A stretch of DNA of 64,000 bases. Origin: Cinnamomum chago (lineage: Eukaryota > Streptophyta > Magnoliopsida > Laurales > Lauraceae). The translations under genes were made by a program, and so were the position numbers. Positions 13,362 through 25,225 of this stretch are shown here, piece after piece (the first letter of the stretch is position 1; every line of letters starts with the position of its first letter). The notes beneath the pieces were generated by a model that was not told the origin of the DNA, made no database searches, and was given only the letters and a program-made list of their open reading frames with translations. The stretch covers positions 68,763,501 to 68,827,500 of the forward strand of contig CP142452.1 in NCBI GenBank assembly GCA_038049695.1, read 5' to 3'.

Positions 13362-13556
13362 GGATATATAGATGGGGAATGTTCATATATATATTTACCA
13401 TTTGATTGTAACATATGCACCACCCAGGTGGGCCCCACATGGGCACCTTCCCTCATCCTCAAATTGCAATCTGCACTTCATTGATATGTGATTCACAAAG
13501 ATAGATTCTTTTGATCATTAACTAAAATTAGGGGTCTATGATCATTGTTGATCAAC

Positions 13557-13622
<66 letters not shown>

Positions 13623-14080
13623 ATTTGTCTGTAAATGCACCCAGGTGAGCCCTACCTGGGCACCCTCATCCTCAAACAGTCTTTACTTCATTAAATTATA
13701 TGTGATTATGAAAGACAAGACTCTTTGATCATTGACTAAAATTAGGGGCTGCTGTATATTTAATTTTTTTTTGTAAAATGCACCAAGGTGGGCCCCACAT
13801 GGGCACCTTCCCTCATCCTCACCATGGCAATCTGCACTTCATTGATATGATTATGTGATTCTCAAAGATGGATTCTTTTGATCTCATTAACTAAAATCAA
13901 GGGTCTATGATCATTATTGTATCAACCTGATGTATAGTATATTTTTACAATTTGATGATGATGATTGCAAAAATGCACCCACCCAGGTGGGCCCCACATG
14001 GGCACCAACCATCATCCTCATCATACAAATGTGTACTTGATTGATATATATAGTATATAAATGTGATTCTCTAAGATAGA
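13060..14080. repeat. Tandem array of about 200-bp units with (TA)n runs, upstream of the CW gene
   Basis: A block containing GGTGGGCCCCACATGGGCACC recurs near 13,188, 13,427, 13,644 (diverged), 13,788 and 13,986. Each copy is followed by TCTGCACTTCATTGATATG and, in most, GATCATTAACTAAAAT and GGTCTATGATCATTG. Perfect or near-perfect TA runs separate some units (13,121-13,157; 13,320-13,359; 13,560-13,620). The spacing varies, about 240, 217, 144 and 198 bp, so the array is degenerate. It ends within about 70 bp of the probable start of transcription of the CW gene, so copy-number change could alter its promoter. Confidence 0.8.
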
Positions 14081-14546
14081 AGAAGATTCTTTCTTGCTGG
14101 GAAATTTTACCGGTAAAAACCCAATTCTACAGTGCCTTTGGTATTCGATGGGTATGTGAATGTGTTTCTATCAGGCCCTCTAAACGTAATAGGGGAGAGA
14201 AGGAAGAAATTAAAACAAACAGCTGTCCCCTTCTCTACAAGATCTTTGTTTTTTCATCGAGAATCGATTCTCTATCTCTCTCCAACCGAGTTGGGGTTTC
14301 TGAGATCAATTTGAAAGATCGAGCTTTGGAAAGCCCTAATCTCTCGTTTTGGGTATCTGGGTATTCAGCTAATTCGATTTAGGGTTTGTGATTTACCCGA
14401 TCACGACGTTTTTGGGGCGGTTTCCTTCATGGGTTTTCTATGTTTTCTGATTTCCGAAGTGGGTTTTAGAGATTTCTGATTTTAATGGTATGAAAGGGTC
14501 TGTACAGGGAATTTGAGGGTTTTGTTTGATTGGGGGTGTTGCTTTT
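14050..14546 (+). promoter_or_regulatory. Probable core promoter and 5' leader of the CW gene
   Basis: A TATATAAA element lies at 14,054-14,061. About 30-90 bp further on the sequence becomes pyrimidine-rich (CTCTATCTCTCTCC near 14,269-14,283), as in many plant 5' leaders. The leader carries at least two upstream ATGs: a 16-codon uORF at 14,429-14,479 and a minimal ATG-GTA-TGA uORF at 14,485-14,493. Both end before the chosen start at 14,547, so they could reduce translation unless a leader intron removes them. The transcription start is inferred, not seen. Confidence 0.45.
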
Positions 14547-16521
14547 ATGCCATCTGTTGATAGAAGAGATGTGAGTAAGGACTTAGGGTTTGGGTTTGGG
14601 TTTGGAGAAGAGATGGAGGAAAACGAGCTTGAAGAAGGCGAGGCGTATTATCAGGACGAGGACGATACTCAGCTCTCTTCGCTCTCTTACATTGTAAGGT
14701 TTTTGGTTTTGGTCTTTGTGTGATTTCTGAATTGTAGCATCGAATTGTTGTGTAAAGCCTTTGATTTCTAATTTTTTGATGTTATGGTTTGGACTTAAGT
14801 GTACACAAAAAAAGACAGGATTTTTCGGTTTGGTTCAGTTTTGATTTACATGATTGAGAAGCATTGAGAAGCTAAATTGATTGTTTCTTCATTCAATAAG
14901 TTTATCTATATCGGTTTGGGTTGCGTTTTGTTGATCAGGGGAATTGGAGTATTCTTTTGCACCCCCCTTCAATACGTGGGTTTTTTTAATCAATTTTTTC
15001 AGTAAGTGATACAATTCTGTTTTTTGTTTCTGTTTGTTTGCTAATTGCAGGTTGATTGATCTTGAAAATGTCTGTAGATGTGTGTGAATGTGCATGTATC
15101 GAGCAATGAAATTACTATTTTGATTTGTTACTACATCTGGAAACTTGTTTTGATATTAGGATTCAGTACTTTTTTTTAATCTCGTGAAAAATACAATGGC
15201 TGTTCTCTCTTGAATGGTAACTTTATAGATTGAAACCTGTAATGGAACACATCAATGATCAAACAGTCAATCACTCCTAGCAATACCATAGAACATAAGG
15301 AAACAGTACAAATCTCCAGGCGGTTATGTTCATTGATTTTATCTTTGGTGATGATATGATCATTTTCTTTCAATTTTTTATTCACTAAGTCGAAGTGTCA
15401 AGACAAATAGCTTTTTTATGGGCGTGTCTCTTTCTGTCTTTCTATTAGAAGCTCTGCATGATTTTATTATTCTGAAATCCCTGGGGACCTCTCAGTCTGT
15501 GTTTATATTAAAGGCTTTGTATGGGCATATTATTTTGAAACCCTTATCGGGGGAACTATGAAAAAAAATTTGTGCTCTTGGACATTGAGAAATTGTCAAC
15601 AGGTCTAAGCTGCAGATCTGTGGTGTTTATTTTCCAGGAAGAAAGGCTCCATGATGTTTTGGGGCATTTTCAAAAAGATTTTGAAGGCGAAGTTACTGCA
15701 GAGAATTTGGGTAAGTTTGGCTCCTGCAGCCTGTACTATCCACCAGTGGAACTGTAATTCTTGTCAACCCTGCAGAGAAAAAAGAAAATTAGTTCTTACT
15801 CTGCTGGATGATTCTAGTGTCACACCCACTTAATTGCGGCGGAGGATGATAGTGTGTGATTCTATTTATTTAACAGGGGCAAAGTTTGGTGGATATGGTT
15901 CGTTTTTGCCTACTTATCAACGCTCCCCTGCTATTTCGTCTCAACCTAGGACTCCACTGAAGGTGCAGTCGTACATCCCACCCAAGTCTCCTAACAACCA
16001 ACCATCTGAGGTATTAGTTTCCATTTCAAAATTGGGGTCTTAATATCCCTTTTTTTTTTCCTTTTAGAATAAGACATTATGTTTGATTGCAATTTTGGCG
16101 GGGGAATTCAGATTTATGGGTGCCATGGGCAACTTACATTTCGCAGGATGCACATCAGGACCTTAAAATTCCACCTCATCCAGCCCACTCTCGAAATGCA
16201 AGACCCGAGTCAACTTCATTTTATGTGGAAAACTCAACTAAAAGAGATGTGCATTTGTCTACTAGACAAGTTGCTCAGGATCTTACTCCTAAGCATGCAT
16301 CCATGAATACATCTGTAAAAGCAACTGATCAGAAGACACTGAAGGTTTGCATAAAAGTTGGTTCAGTCAATGTTTCTGCTAGGAAAATTGCTGAAATTTA
16401 CAGCGGTTTAGGCCTTGATTATTCTCCATCCTCATCACTTGAGGAGAGCCCTGTTGGAAGTGGAGAGTTATCTCCTGGATATAGAGACGTGCCTTATGAA
16501 TCTCCCACGTGCATACTAAAG
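14547..16521 (+). CDS. CW gene exons 1-4: conserved N-terminal region (residues 1-243)
   Basis: Exon 1 (14547-14693) encodes the acidic ELEEGEAYY start and ends ...SYI before GTAAGG. Exon 2 (15638-15710) encodes EERLHDVLGHFQKDFEG and splits a Gly codon with exon 3 (15877-16010), which encodes the KFGGYGSFLPTYQRSP block. Exon 4 (16147-16521) encodes a region with LKVCIKVGS and EIYSGLGLDYSPSSS. These blocks are what I remember as the signature N-terminus of plant CW-ZF proteins, so they fix the splice sites. Intron retention would introduce stops quickly after exons 1 and 3. Confidence 0.88.
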
Positions 16522-19428
16522 GTATTCATATCCAACTGTATTTGTATCTATATATTTTTTTAAATTTTGTTTGGATGGGCATTAAATTGCAATTGGTTTT
16601 AGCATCTGGCAGAAGGGATGGCTATATATTTTAGTATCATTTTGGGTGGGTAAAAAAAATCAGGATTACATTTTGTGTGAGTATTGTTAATCCCCTGCGG
16701 GTGTAGCTGATAAGAATGTTTAGTGGAAAAGTTGAAAAGACAGACCCACTGATTCTGGTTTCTTATTTCTAGCAGCCTGAACTGCAAAACATGCATTTTA
16801 CTAAATATTAAAACAATTGTGAAATCGGTTGCATTCCAGATTATGAACTCTTGTGGTTCCTCAGTCATCTAGTGATTTTCTTGTGTTCTTTTGATTGATG
16901 CAATGAAGCAGATTATGAACTCTCCTTTTGTTTCTGGAGGCTACCAACTTTCTCCTCTTCTTGATAATCTGATGCACTTGACTGAAAAGGAAAAGCCTCG
17001 TACAAAAGACAGTAAACCTTGGAATGTCCTGAAGGGTACCCAAGAAAGTCTTCCCTTGTTAGCAAAGGAGCCCATGCCCGTGACGGATGCAAAAGTGTAT
17101 AGAGAAAAGAAAAAGTTCGTCGACAGAAGTAAGCAGGCCATAGAAGCAAGGAATGCAAATAGCAAGAACGGAGGAAATGACATGAGCGAGAAAGGAACCG
17201 ATGTCGAGAGCTCAGTGGATGGAGAACATTTTCAAAAGGCTTTGAAGTCCTCACTTCCATCCTATTCAAAAGGCAGTCTTGAAAAAGTGGAAAGACAAAT
17301 TAATGGTGACATAGAGAGGGGCAGTGGCAGGGCATCTGCTGTTTCTAAGGAGCTCAATAAGGGTGTAGTGAGAGACAGATCCTTATCATCTGATTTAGTC
17401 AAGGGAGAAATATTGGAGAATGGAGGGAATGAGTTGGTGCCTTCAAAGGGGCATCCCAATTCAAAGGCACATTCTGCTAACACTGCACAAAAAGATAAAA
17501 GTGCGAGTAGTCAGAAGGATATTTTGCTGGATACCGTGAAAGATGACGAGGGCAAGGGGGACAAAAGAAGCAACATGTTTAAAGTAGACTCTGATGAATT
17601 TATGGGGATGCTGGAGCGAAACAGTGGATCTGCAGAGCCTTCTGGGCAAAAGTCTGCTCAGAAAACTATGTCATATGAGAAAGATAAATCCAAGATGCGA
17701 AAAGAGAAGGAGAGCAAAAAAAAATTGAAGAAAAATCAACGCAATGGCATACGTCCCGTGGAGCTTCCGAAAGGAACCATAGGGGTTGTTTCTTCAGCAA
17801 CTTCACAAGATAAGTGGGAGAGCTCAAAAAATCAAGATCCCTTTTCTGGTTATGGGAATAGCGTTACAAAACCACATGATTCTAGCATGACGTTTGGCAG
17901 AGGATTGGAGGACAGTGCAGCTCAACCAGATGACAACAGAATGGACCCATTGGAGCTACATTTTAAAGGTAACCTGAAGGACTCAAAGCTCGTGGGTGAG
18001 AGCGAAGCACATGTCTTAGCAGAAAAATCTGGGGAGAAATCAAGTGGACAAAAGGTTGAATGCATGACAACATCCAAGGAAAACGTGAAGGCTCCAGCTG
18101 TTCCTTCTTTGATAGAAAGTGGGCTAACTTCTGATGCAATTACTGCACCAGTGGATCCTGTTGTTATAAAAGAAAATTGGGTCGGTTGTGACAGGTGTCA
18201 GAAGTGGCGTCTCTTGCCATTTGGGGTGAATCCAGACCACCTTCCAAAGAAGTGGCTATGCACTATGCTTTACTGGCTGTAAGTTCTTTTACTAAATTCT
18301 GAAATAATGGGGGGTGTGGGGTTGGTTACTGGCATGTGGGGGATGCGCTTACTGGATGCCATTTCTCTAATAAATAGTTACCTGTGCAAATGTGTAGTGT
18401 TTTTTATTTTATTTTATTTTATTTTTTAACAATTTCATCATCTGTCTGATATCTAGGCCTGGAATGAACAAGTGCACTATCAGCGAAGAAGAAACCACAA
18501 AAGCTCTAAATGCAATGTATCAAGTGCCTGTCCCTGACGGTCAGCATAACCTGCAAAGTCAGTTCAATGGAGCCGCTTCAGGAGTGACATTGGCTGATTC
18601 GCAGCATCTCGATCAAAGTCATGAACTCAGTTCACATGCTTTGCCTAGTAGTGGAAAGAAAAGACATGGATCTAAGGACCTCTCTAATTCTCTTAACCAG
18701 TCAAGTCAAAACTCTATAGAGAAGAACCAGCAGGTTTCTGCCAAGAGAGGAAGCTTAAATGATGCAAAACAGTTGCCTTTGGAATCTCACATGGCTAGCA
18801 AAGTTTCTTACCAAAGTCCTGATATTGCTGTGGAAAATCAACGGCATAGACAAAAAGAAAAGCACAAACTGCTGGACCGTTATTCTGAAGGAGGTAATTA
18901 TTATTATTATTATTATTATTATTTTGTTGTATCTTCTGCTCTTGTAGTTTGCAATATTGAAATTCAAAGTTGATACTTGAGCTGGCACTTAATGAGGAAT
19001 ATTTTTATGTTTCATCAAAGCTTTACTTGAACCTACAAGCTATACATGTGTAAGGCCTGCATTCTAGTGATTGAAAGTGTTCACATATGTGGTCCTATTG
19101 AGAGAGGAGGTATAACCAAGATCTACCCAATGGAAAATGTTCTCCTACGAGCAACCGCAAGTGCAGTCCAGCACTATGGGACCCACTTGGGCCTAGCTTT
19201 CATCATTGCAGCCCCTTTGATACTCTTTTCATTTTATGATCTGGCATTAGGCCTAATTTTACACTCACTGAGCCTTTACTCATCGTTGCATTGAATCTTA
19301 AGAAAATCTATGGTTAAGATCTAAGAAGCACGGACACGGACACGACACGACACGACATGGACACGCCGACACAACATTTCTCAAAAAAGTAGGATACGGA
19401 CACGTCAGGGACACGTTAATATTTAATG

Positions 19429-19464
<36 letters not shown>

Positions 19465-22400
19465 CTAATCATATCTAATCATATACATGGACACGGACAC
19501 GCCGACATAGCATATCTTCTTTTTCTTCTTTTTTTGTTAGGACTGGACGGACGAATGAGGTTTTTTTTTTCTTTCGTTTAGGTCTGGACGGACGAATAAG
19601 GTTTTTTTTCTCTTTCGTTTAGGACTGGAGTTGACTGGAGTTGGATGGACGAATTAAAATAGCCCCCTTTTCCTCTTAAGTTATGACATTTTACAAAAAA
19701 ACCCCGTTTTCTTTTCTTTTTTTACTCTAATTTAATTTTTTTTCCCAATTAAAAGAGGTCAGCGTGTCCCCAACGTGTCCCAGCATGTCCCTAACGTGTC
19801 CGGAATATAAAATATAAAACAATAAATAGGATACTCTTTTTAGCGTGTTTGACACGTGTCCGTGTTGGACACGGACACGACGGCCCCGGAGAGGGGTCCG
19901 TGCTTCCTAGGTTAAGATGGCATTAAAAACTTAAGGCTATGAAACCAAGGGATAGGATAATCTGATGGGGCTGATCTTTAGGATCCCCCTTGTCCTTGAG
20001 GAGATCTTTCCATCTGCCCTCCTCCCTTTGATAAATTTGCATATGAGTGGGACCCATGAGCTGGACTACATATAAGGCATATGCAGTCTGCTCATAGGTG
20101 AACATCTCCCCTATCCCATTGGGGATCCTTATTGTTCATTTACCTCCCTGTTAAATTACAGCAACTGTCTGTTACTGTGAATCTGTAACCCAATGAATGG
20201 GTGACTTGGATCTTCTATCTCACACCATTTCTTGTCAAATCACATGTTTTCTTTCCTTTGAGCATCATGTAATGTCTCCTTATTCATTGAATAAACCTCC
20301 ACTTGGGAAGTAATGTTTTTCATCATGTTATTAAATAACTGCAGGTAATCATATTGAACAAAGTGGCAAGCATTCAAAAAGTAAAAGTAAGAGAGTGGAT
20401 AATCAAGATGGTTTTAGAGCTTCTAAGAAAACTAAGGCTGAAAACTTTTATAATACTGATGATGCTTGGCACTCCAGCCAAGATGTAATTGAAAAGGTGG
20501 TTCCCAGCACGACTGATGATTTGCCGACCAAGGCGACCGGAAAGAAAAAGCAGAAGCATAACAATTACATTTTGTCCAAGGAGTTGAAAGGTGATACAAG
20601 GGACACGTTACCAGAGTCTAGGAAGAAATTGGCAGGCCAATTTCAGGTTCCTCTGGATGGTGAAAACAAAACCCAAACTGGCTCTTCAGATTTTGCCATG
20701 AAGAAGAGGAAAGTGAAGGAGTGGCAGGAGCATCAGTCTTATTCAGAAACCCTACCATTTAGTGGGCACCTTTCAGACAGCATGGCTACTATGAAAGAAG
20801 AGATAAACGGAAGTGAGCTTAGGAAGAAAAAGAAGGCCCGCCCGTTGAAGCCTGAGGGTAAGGAGTATAGTGCTAGTATGAAAGATGGTAAACTGGACAA
20901 AAAAGGAAACATGGCTAGAAAAATGTCATCTGAGACTGTTGGTAGAGACCCACTATCCTATGGAACAGAGGAGTGCAGAGGTGGTAGTACAAATGATTAT
21001 CATTTGGGGCAACGCCAAGGGAATGCAGGGTCTCAACAGGCCCTGGATGGTGAAGTTTCATTGAAAAGGGATTTGGGATGTGGACAGCCTTCAATGGCGG
21101 CAACTTCAAGCTCTTCAAAGGTTTCGGGGTCCCGTAAAAGCAAATCAAACTTCCAGGTTAAAAGTTCACCAGTAGAGTCGGTTTCTTCATCTCCTTTGAA
21201 GATTTGTAATACCGACAATCTAACAACTGCAAGAAGCAACATACTGGGAGAAAATGATGCGGCAAATGTAGGTTTACCTGTCATGTGTAGTCCAAGACAA
21301 TGCTCAGATGGTGAAACTGATGGCCCTATTGACCGATCTAGGATGCCAAGGAAGGAGAAGGGTTCATCCGTTGTCCAGCATGCATCTGTAACAAGTCAAA
21401 GGGTTGAGGAGAGGGATGCTAATCAAATTTCTTGTGGAGAAGGGAAAGATGGAATCTTTTCGAAGGCATTCAATGGTAGAAGCAGCTTTCCCTCTTATTC
21501 TGAGCATGAAAATGTCAATGTGGCAAATGGAAGCACTGATATCTCTGATCAACATAATCCATATCTTAGCAAGGTTCATGACCATGGACATGATTACTCT
21601 ACTGATTGGTCTGGTCTGCAGAAACCAGGTAAAAATTCTTCACGGTCCAGAGATAAGCGCAAAAGTGCTAAATCTGATTTCGACAAGGTTAAGGTTTCTG
21701 AGTGTTTCAGTGAGCAAGACGAACTGCATCCAATCACTAGTGCTGGTAACCATCGACACGAGGCAAGAACCGAATCTCGTGATTTTTCACCTAATCATGA
21801 AAATTTGAGAGATCGAAAACACAATTACAGTAAAAAGTCCATTATTGAGTCTGATAAAGGTGGAAAAAGTTGCATTGATAAGAAAGATTTGATGGAAAAC
21901 TTGTTTGGTGATGAAAAAAGGGATAATCCGTCAAAAGTTGGAATGCTTGAAAATTCAGATTCTCCTATGTTGACTAACCAGCATATGGATCCAAGCTCCA
22001 GAGGTGCAAAGTTGGGTGCTGATTGCAGCAAAGGTGGAGAGTCAAATCTACTGCACAACCGACGGCAAGTGACTTGTGATGATGAAAAATCAACGAACCA
22101 GTTCCTGTCAGAAAGTACTGATCCAGCAGAAATTGCATCAGACAGAGGAAAGCTGGTACAGCATCCTCCATCTGGTGATAGACAAGAAATACAGAGTCGC
22201 CATCCCCGTGGGACACCCACACCAAACAAGGGTAGCAGGTCAGATGTGTTACCTGTTGATGCTTCTAGTAGTGGTGAATTGAAGGAAATGAAGCAGCCAA
22301 GGAAGTCTAATAGCCAGAATGAGGTCGTCCATCGTATGAGGCACTCAACTCCTAATAGTGGGATTGTTGGGCGGGATCTTGATGCCCCTAGTTTGGGTAA

Positions 22401-25190
22401 AAAGGATTCTAGTCAGGCCATTTCAGTTGCCTTGAAAGAAGCCAAGGATCTAAAACACTCTGCCGATCGTTTAGCGGTTCGTACCTCATTCTGCATTGCA
22501 CTATATTTGTGTTTTGTGTTTTTTTTTTCCGATGCTTGAAATGTCGTTATTCTTATAGTCTTGATGCTTAATGACATTATCATCTTTTGTAGAATGGTGG
22601 CTTGGAACTTGATCGTACAGGCTTATATTTTCAGGCAGCCTTGAAGTTTCTTTGTGCAGCATCACTTCTAGAGCCTTGTAACGTTGAAACTGCCAAACAT
22701 GGGGAAACTACTCAGTCAATGCAAGTATATATTGAAACTGCAAGTCTCTGCGAGTAAGTTTCAGTCATTATGTAAAATTAAATTGAGCTTATGTTTTTTT
22801 AATTGCTAAATATGAGCTTATGTTGGGAAAGTCTTTTCTCAAAAAAAGTTTGTTGCAAAATTGATGCGAAGGCATCTGGATTATGGGTCTGCGGTCTTCT
22901 CAGTGTTGTCAATGAGTGCTTGCTGCAGTTACGCTCGGGTTGTTGAGCCTGGATTCATGTTCCCATCCCATTTTGACACAAATGAGACCCATATATGCTA
23001 TGTATTGCACTTTTCTGTTTCGAACAATTTTTTATTTTTATTTAAAATCATCACTAGGTGGTTTTTTTTTTTAAAGCTATTTTGTTGACTCTGTTACTGA
23101 TGGGGAAAAAATCATATAGGTCTATGTTGGTCTATTCCCGACAAATAGGGCTGTGTCACAGAAGCATCTATTTCCATACTGGTTTTGCTTGTGTGGTTGG
23201 GGAACACTTGCATGTTCTATATCTTCCTGATCATTCTATTTAAAGGGTGGGAAAATTTGATCCATCTCGACCCTCCAACCCAGCCTGTCCCAAACTCCTT
23301 GCCGACCGTGGCATTGTTCCAAATCTACCTGATCATTGTACACATGTATTGTTCATGCTTTGACCAACGACCATTTCATTTCCTACGTCTTCACTAATTT
23401 AGATCACATGTACACATGTTACTAGTGGCAATCTAAGTTCATGCTTCCAGGGTTCATTTTACTGGTTTCCTTTGTTTATTGTTTCACATGTCTTTGTTCT
23501 GCTTATTTCTATCTCAGTTCTGTCAAACCCTGAGAATGAAGGAAGCTAGAATTTAGTATATATTTTACAGTTTATATATTTATCTCCTTAGCTGCGTACT
23601 TCAGATCAAGCTAATGTTGAATTCTTCTTGATATACAGCTTTTGTGCCCATGGATACGAAAGATGCAGGGAAATGGCTGCTGCTGCTCTAGCATACAAGT
23701 GTATGGAAGTAGCGCACTTGAGGGTCATTTATTCTAAACAGTTCATCGCGGGTAAAGATCGGCATGAGCTACAATCAATGCTGCAAGTCGCTCCACTGGG
23801 TAATTAGGATTAACACCATCTTCAGCAAGATTTCTTCTGCCTTTTTAGCATTTTTTTTTTTTTGGATAGGTGTAGTAACTGTAGGAATCACAATTCACAA
23901 ACATACATTCAAATAAATTGGAATATTGAATGATGAGATCTAGACCCACAGGACTTTCTCTCTCTAGTGTACTTAGGATAAGTCCAACCTTTACTGATGT
24001 TCTTTTTTTTTTTTAATAAATTAGCTGTGGGAATTTTGTCTAGTTTTAAATCAATTAGAATTTTTGAAATGGTGATTTCATATACAAACAGGCTTTGTCC
24101 ATGGTCTTTTTTGATTTCTCTGTATATGTGCATGTCGCCATGCCCCCCTCTTTTTTCAATTATTTCTTAACTGGGTTGGAAGTATTGATAGCTTTCTTCT
24201 TACCGTGTTTTAGGTGAGTCTCCATCATCATCTGCCTCAGATGTGGATAACTTAAATAATCAAGCTACATTAGAAAAAGTGGCTTTAACCAAGGGTGTTA
24301 GTGCTAGTCGAACTGCTGGCAACCTCATCGTTACCCCTCGTAATCGCGTCAGCATGCAGCGGCTACTCCAATATGTAAGTTTGTTTGTCGCTGTTCCATT
24401 ATCAAATTTCCCACAAAGTATAATGAGAGATCATTGATTTTTTTCTCATCGGACCTGAAGTTTAGCAAAAATGTGACAAACATGGGTATTTATGGAACAT
24501 GAAAATTGGTTCTTGGATGCAGCATGAGGCTTGGCATCCCATCTCTCTGCAGATATATTGAACTTCTTAAAATCGATCTATGAGAATTGAGAAGAGAAAC
24601 GTACTTCGATTCCTTACATGCAAAGTTATCTTAATCGATATAAATGCTTTATAGATATCAAGGCTTAAATAGTCTAAAAAGATTACTAAAGTAAATAGTA
24701 GATTTTTTTTTAATGGTAAGTAATGTGTAACTTCCCAAAAAAAATGATAAATAATGCGAAAAATTAAATTATTTGTTCACATTTTATGAGCTATAAGGTG
24801 GCTGCTTGTTCAACACAAGGTTTAAAAAATTGGAATCGGGACCCGACTCGTTCATGATCGAGTCCGAGTCGACTCTCCGAGTCCCAACTTTAGTTGGAGA
24901 GGGACTCGGCCAAGTCGCATGAGACTCGAGTCGGGCCGAGTCCCAACTTTAGTTGGAGGGCTGAGTCCTAGTCGCATCAAGACTCTTCCGAGTCGCATGG
25001 GACTCGGCCAAGTCCCATGGGCCTCAACCGAGTCGCATTAGGACTTGGCCGAATCGCAGTCACATGATTCAAGCCCGAGTCCCATCCGACCTGACTCGGT
25101 ATATGCCGAGTCCGAGTCGACTCGGAATCAGTCGATTGTTTAAACCAACACATACAATAATAGAAGTATTAGACATGCAATTTTTTCTGC

Positions 25191-25225
<35 letters not shown>

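Noticed and set aside
20395..22539. Treating the large exon 7 frame as an independent gene starting at GTG or an internal ATG
   Set aside because: Phase agrees with exons on both sides and the family protein continues through it. The last 21 codons read into the intron.
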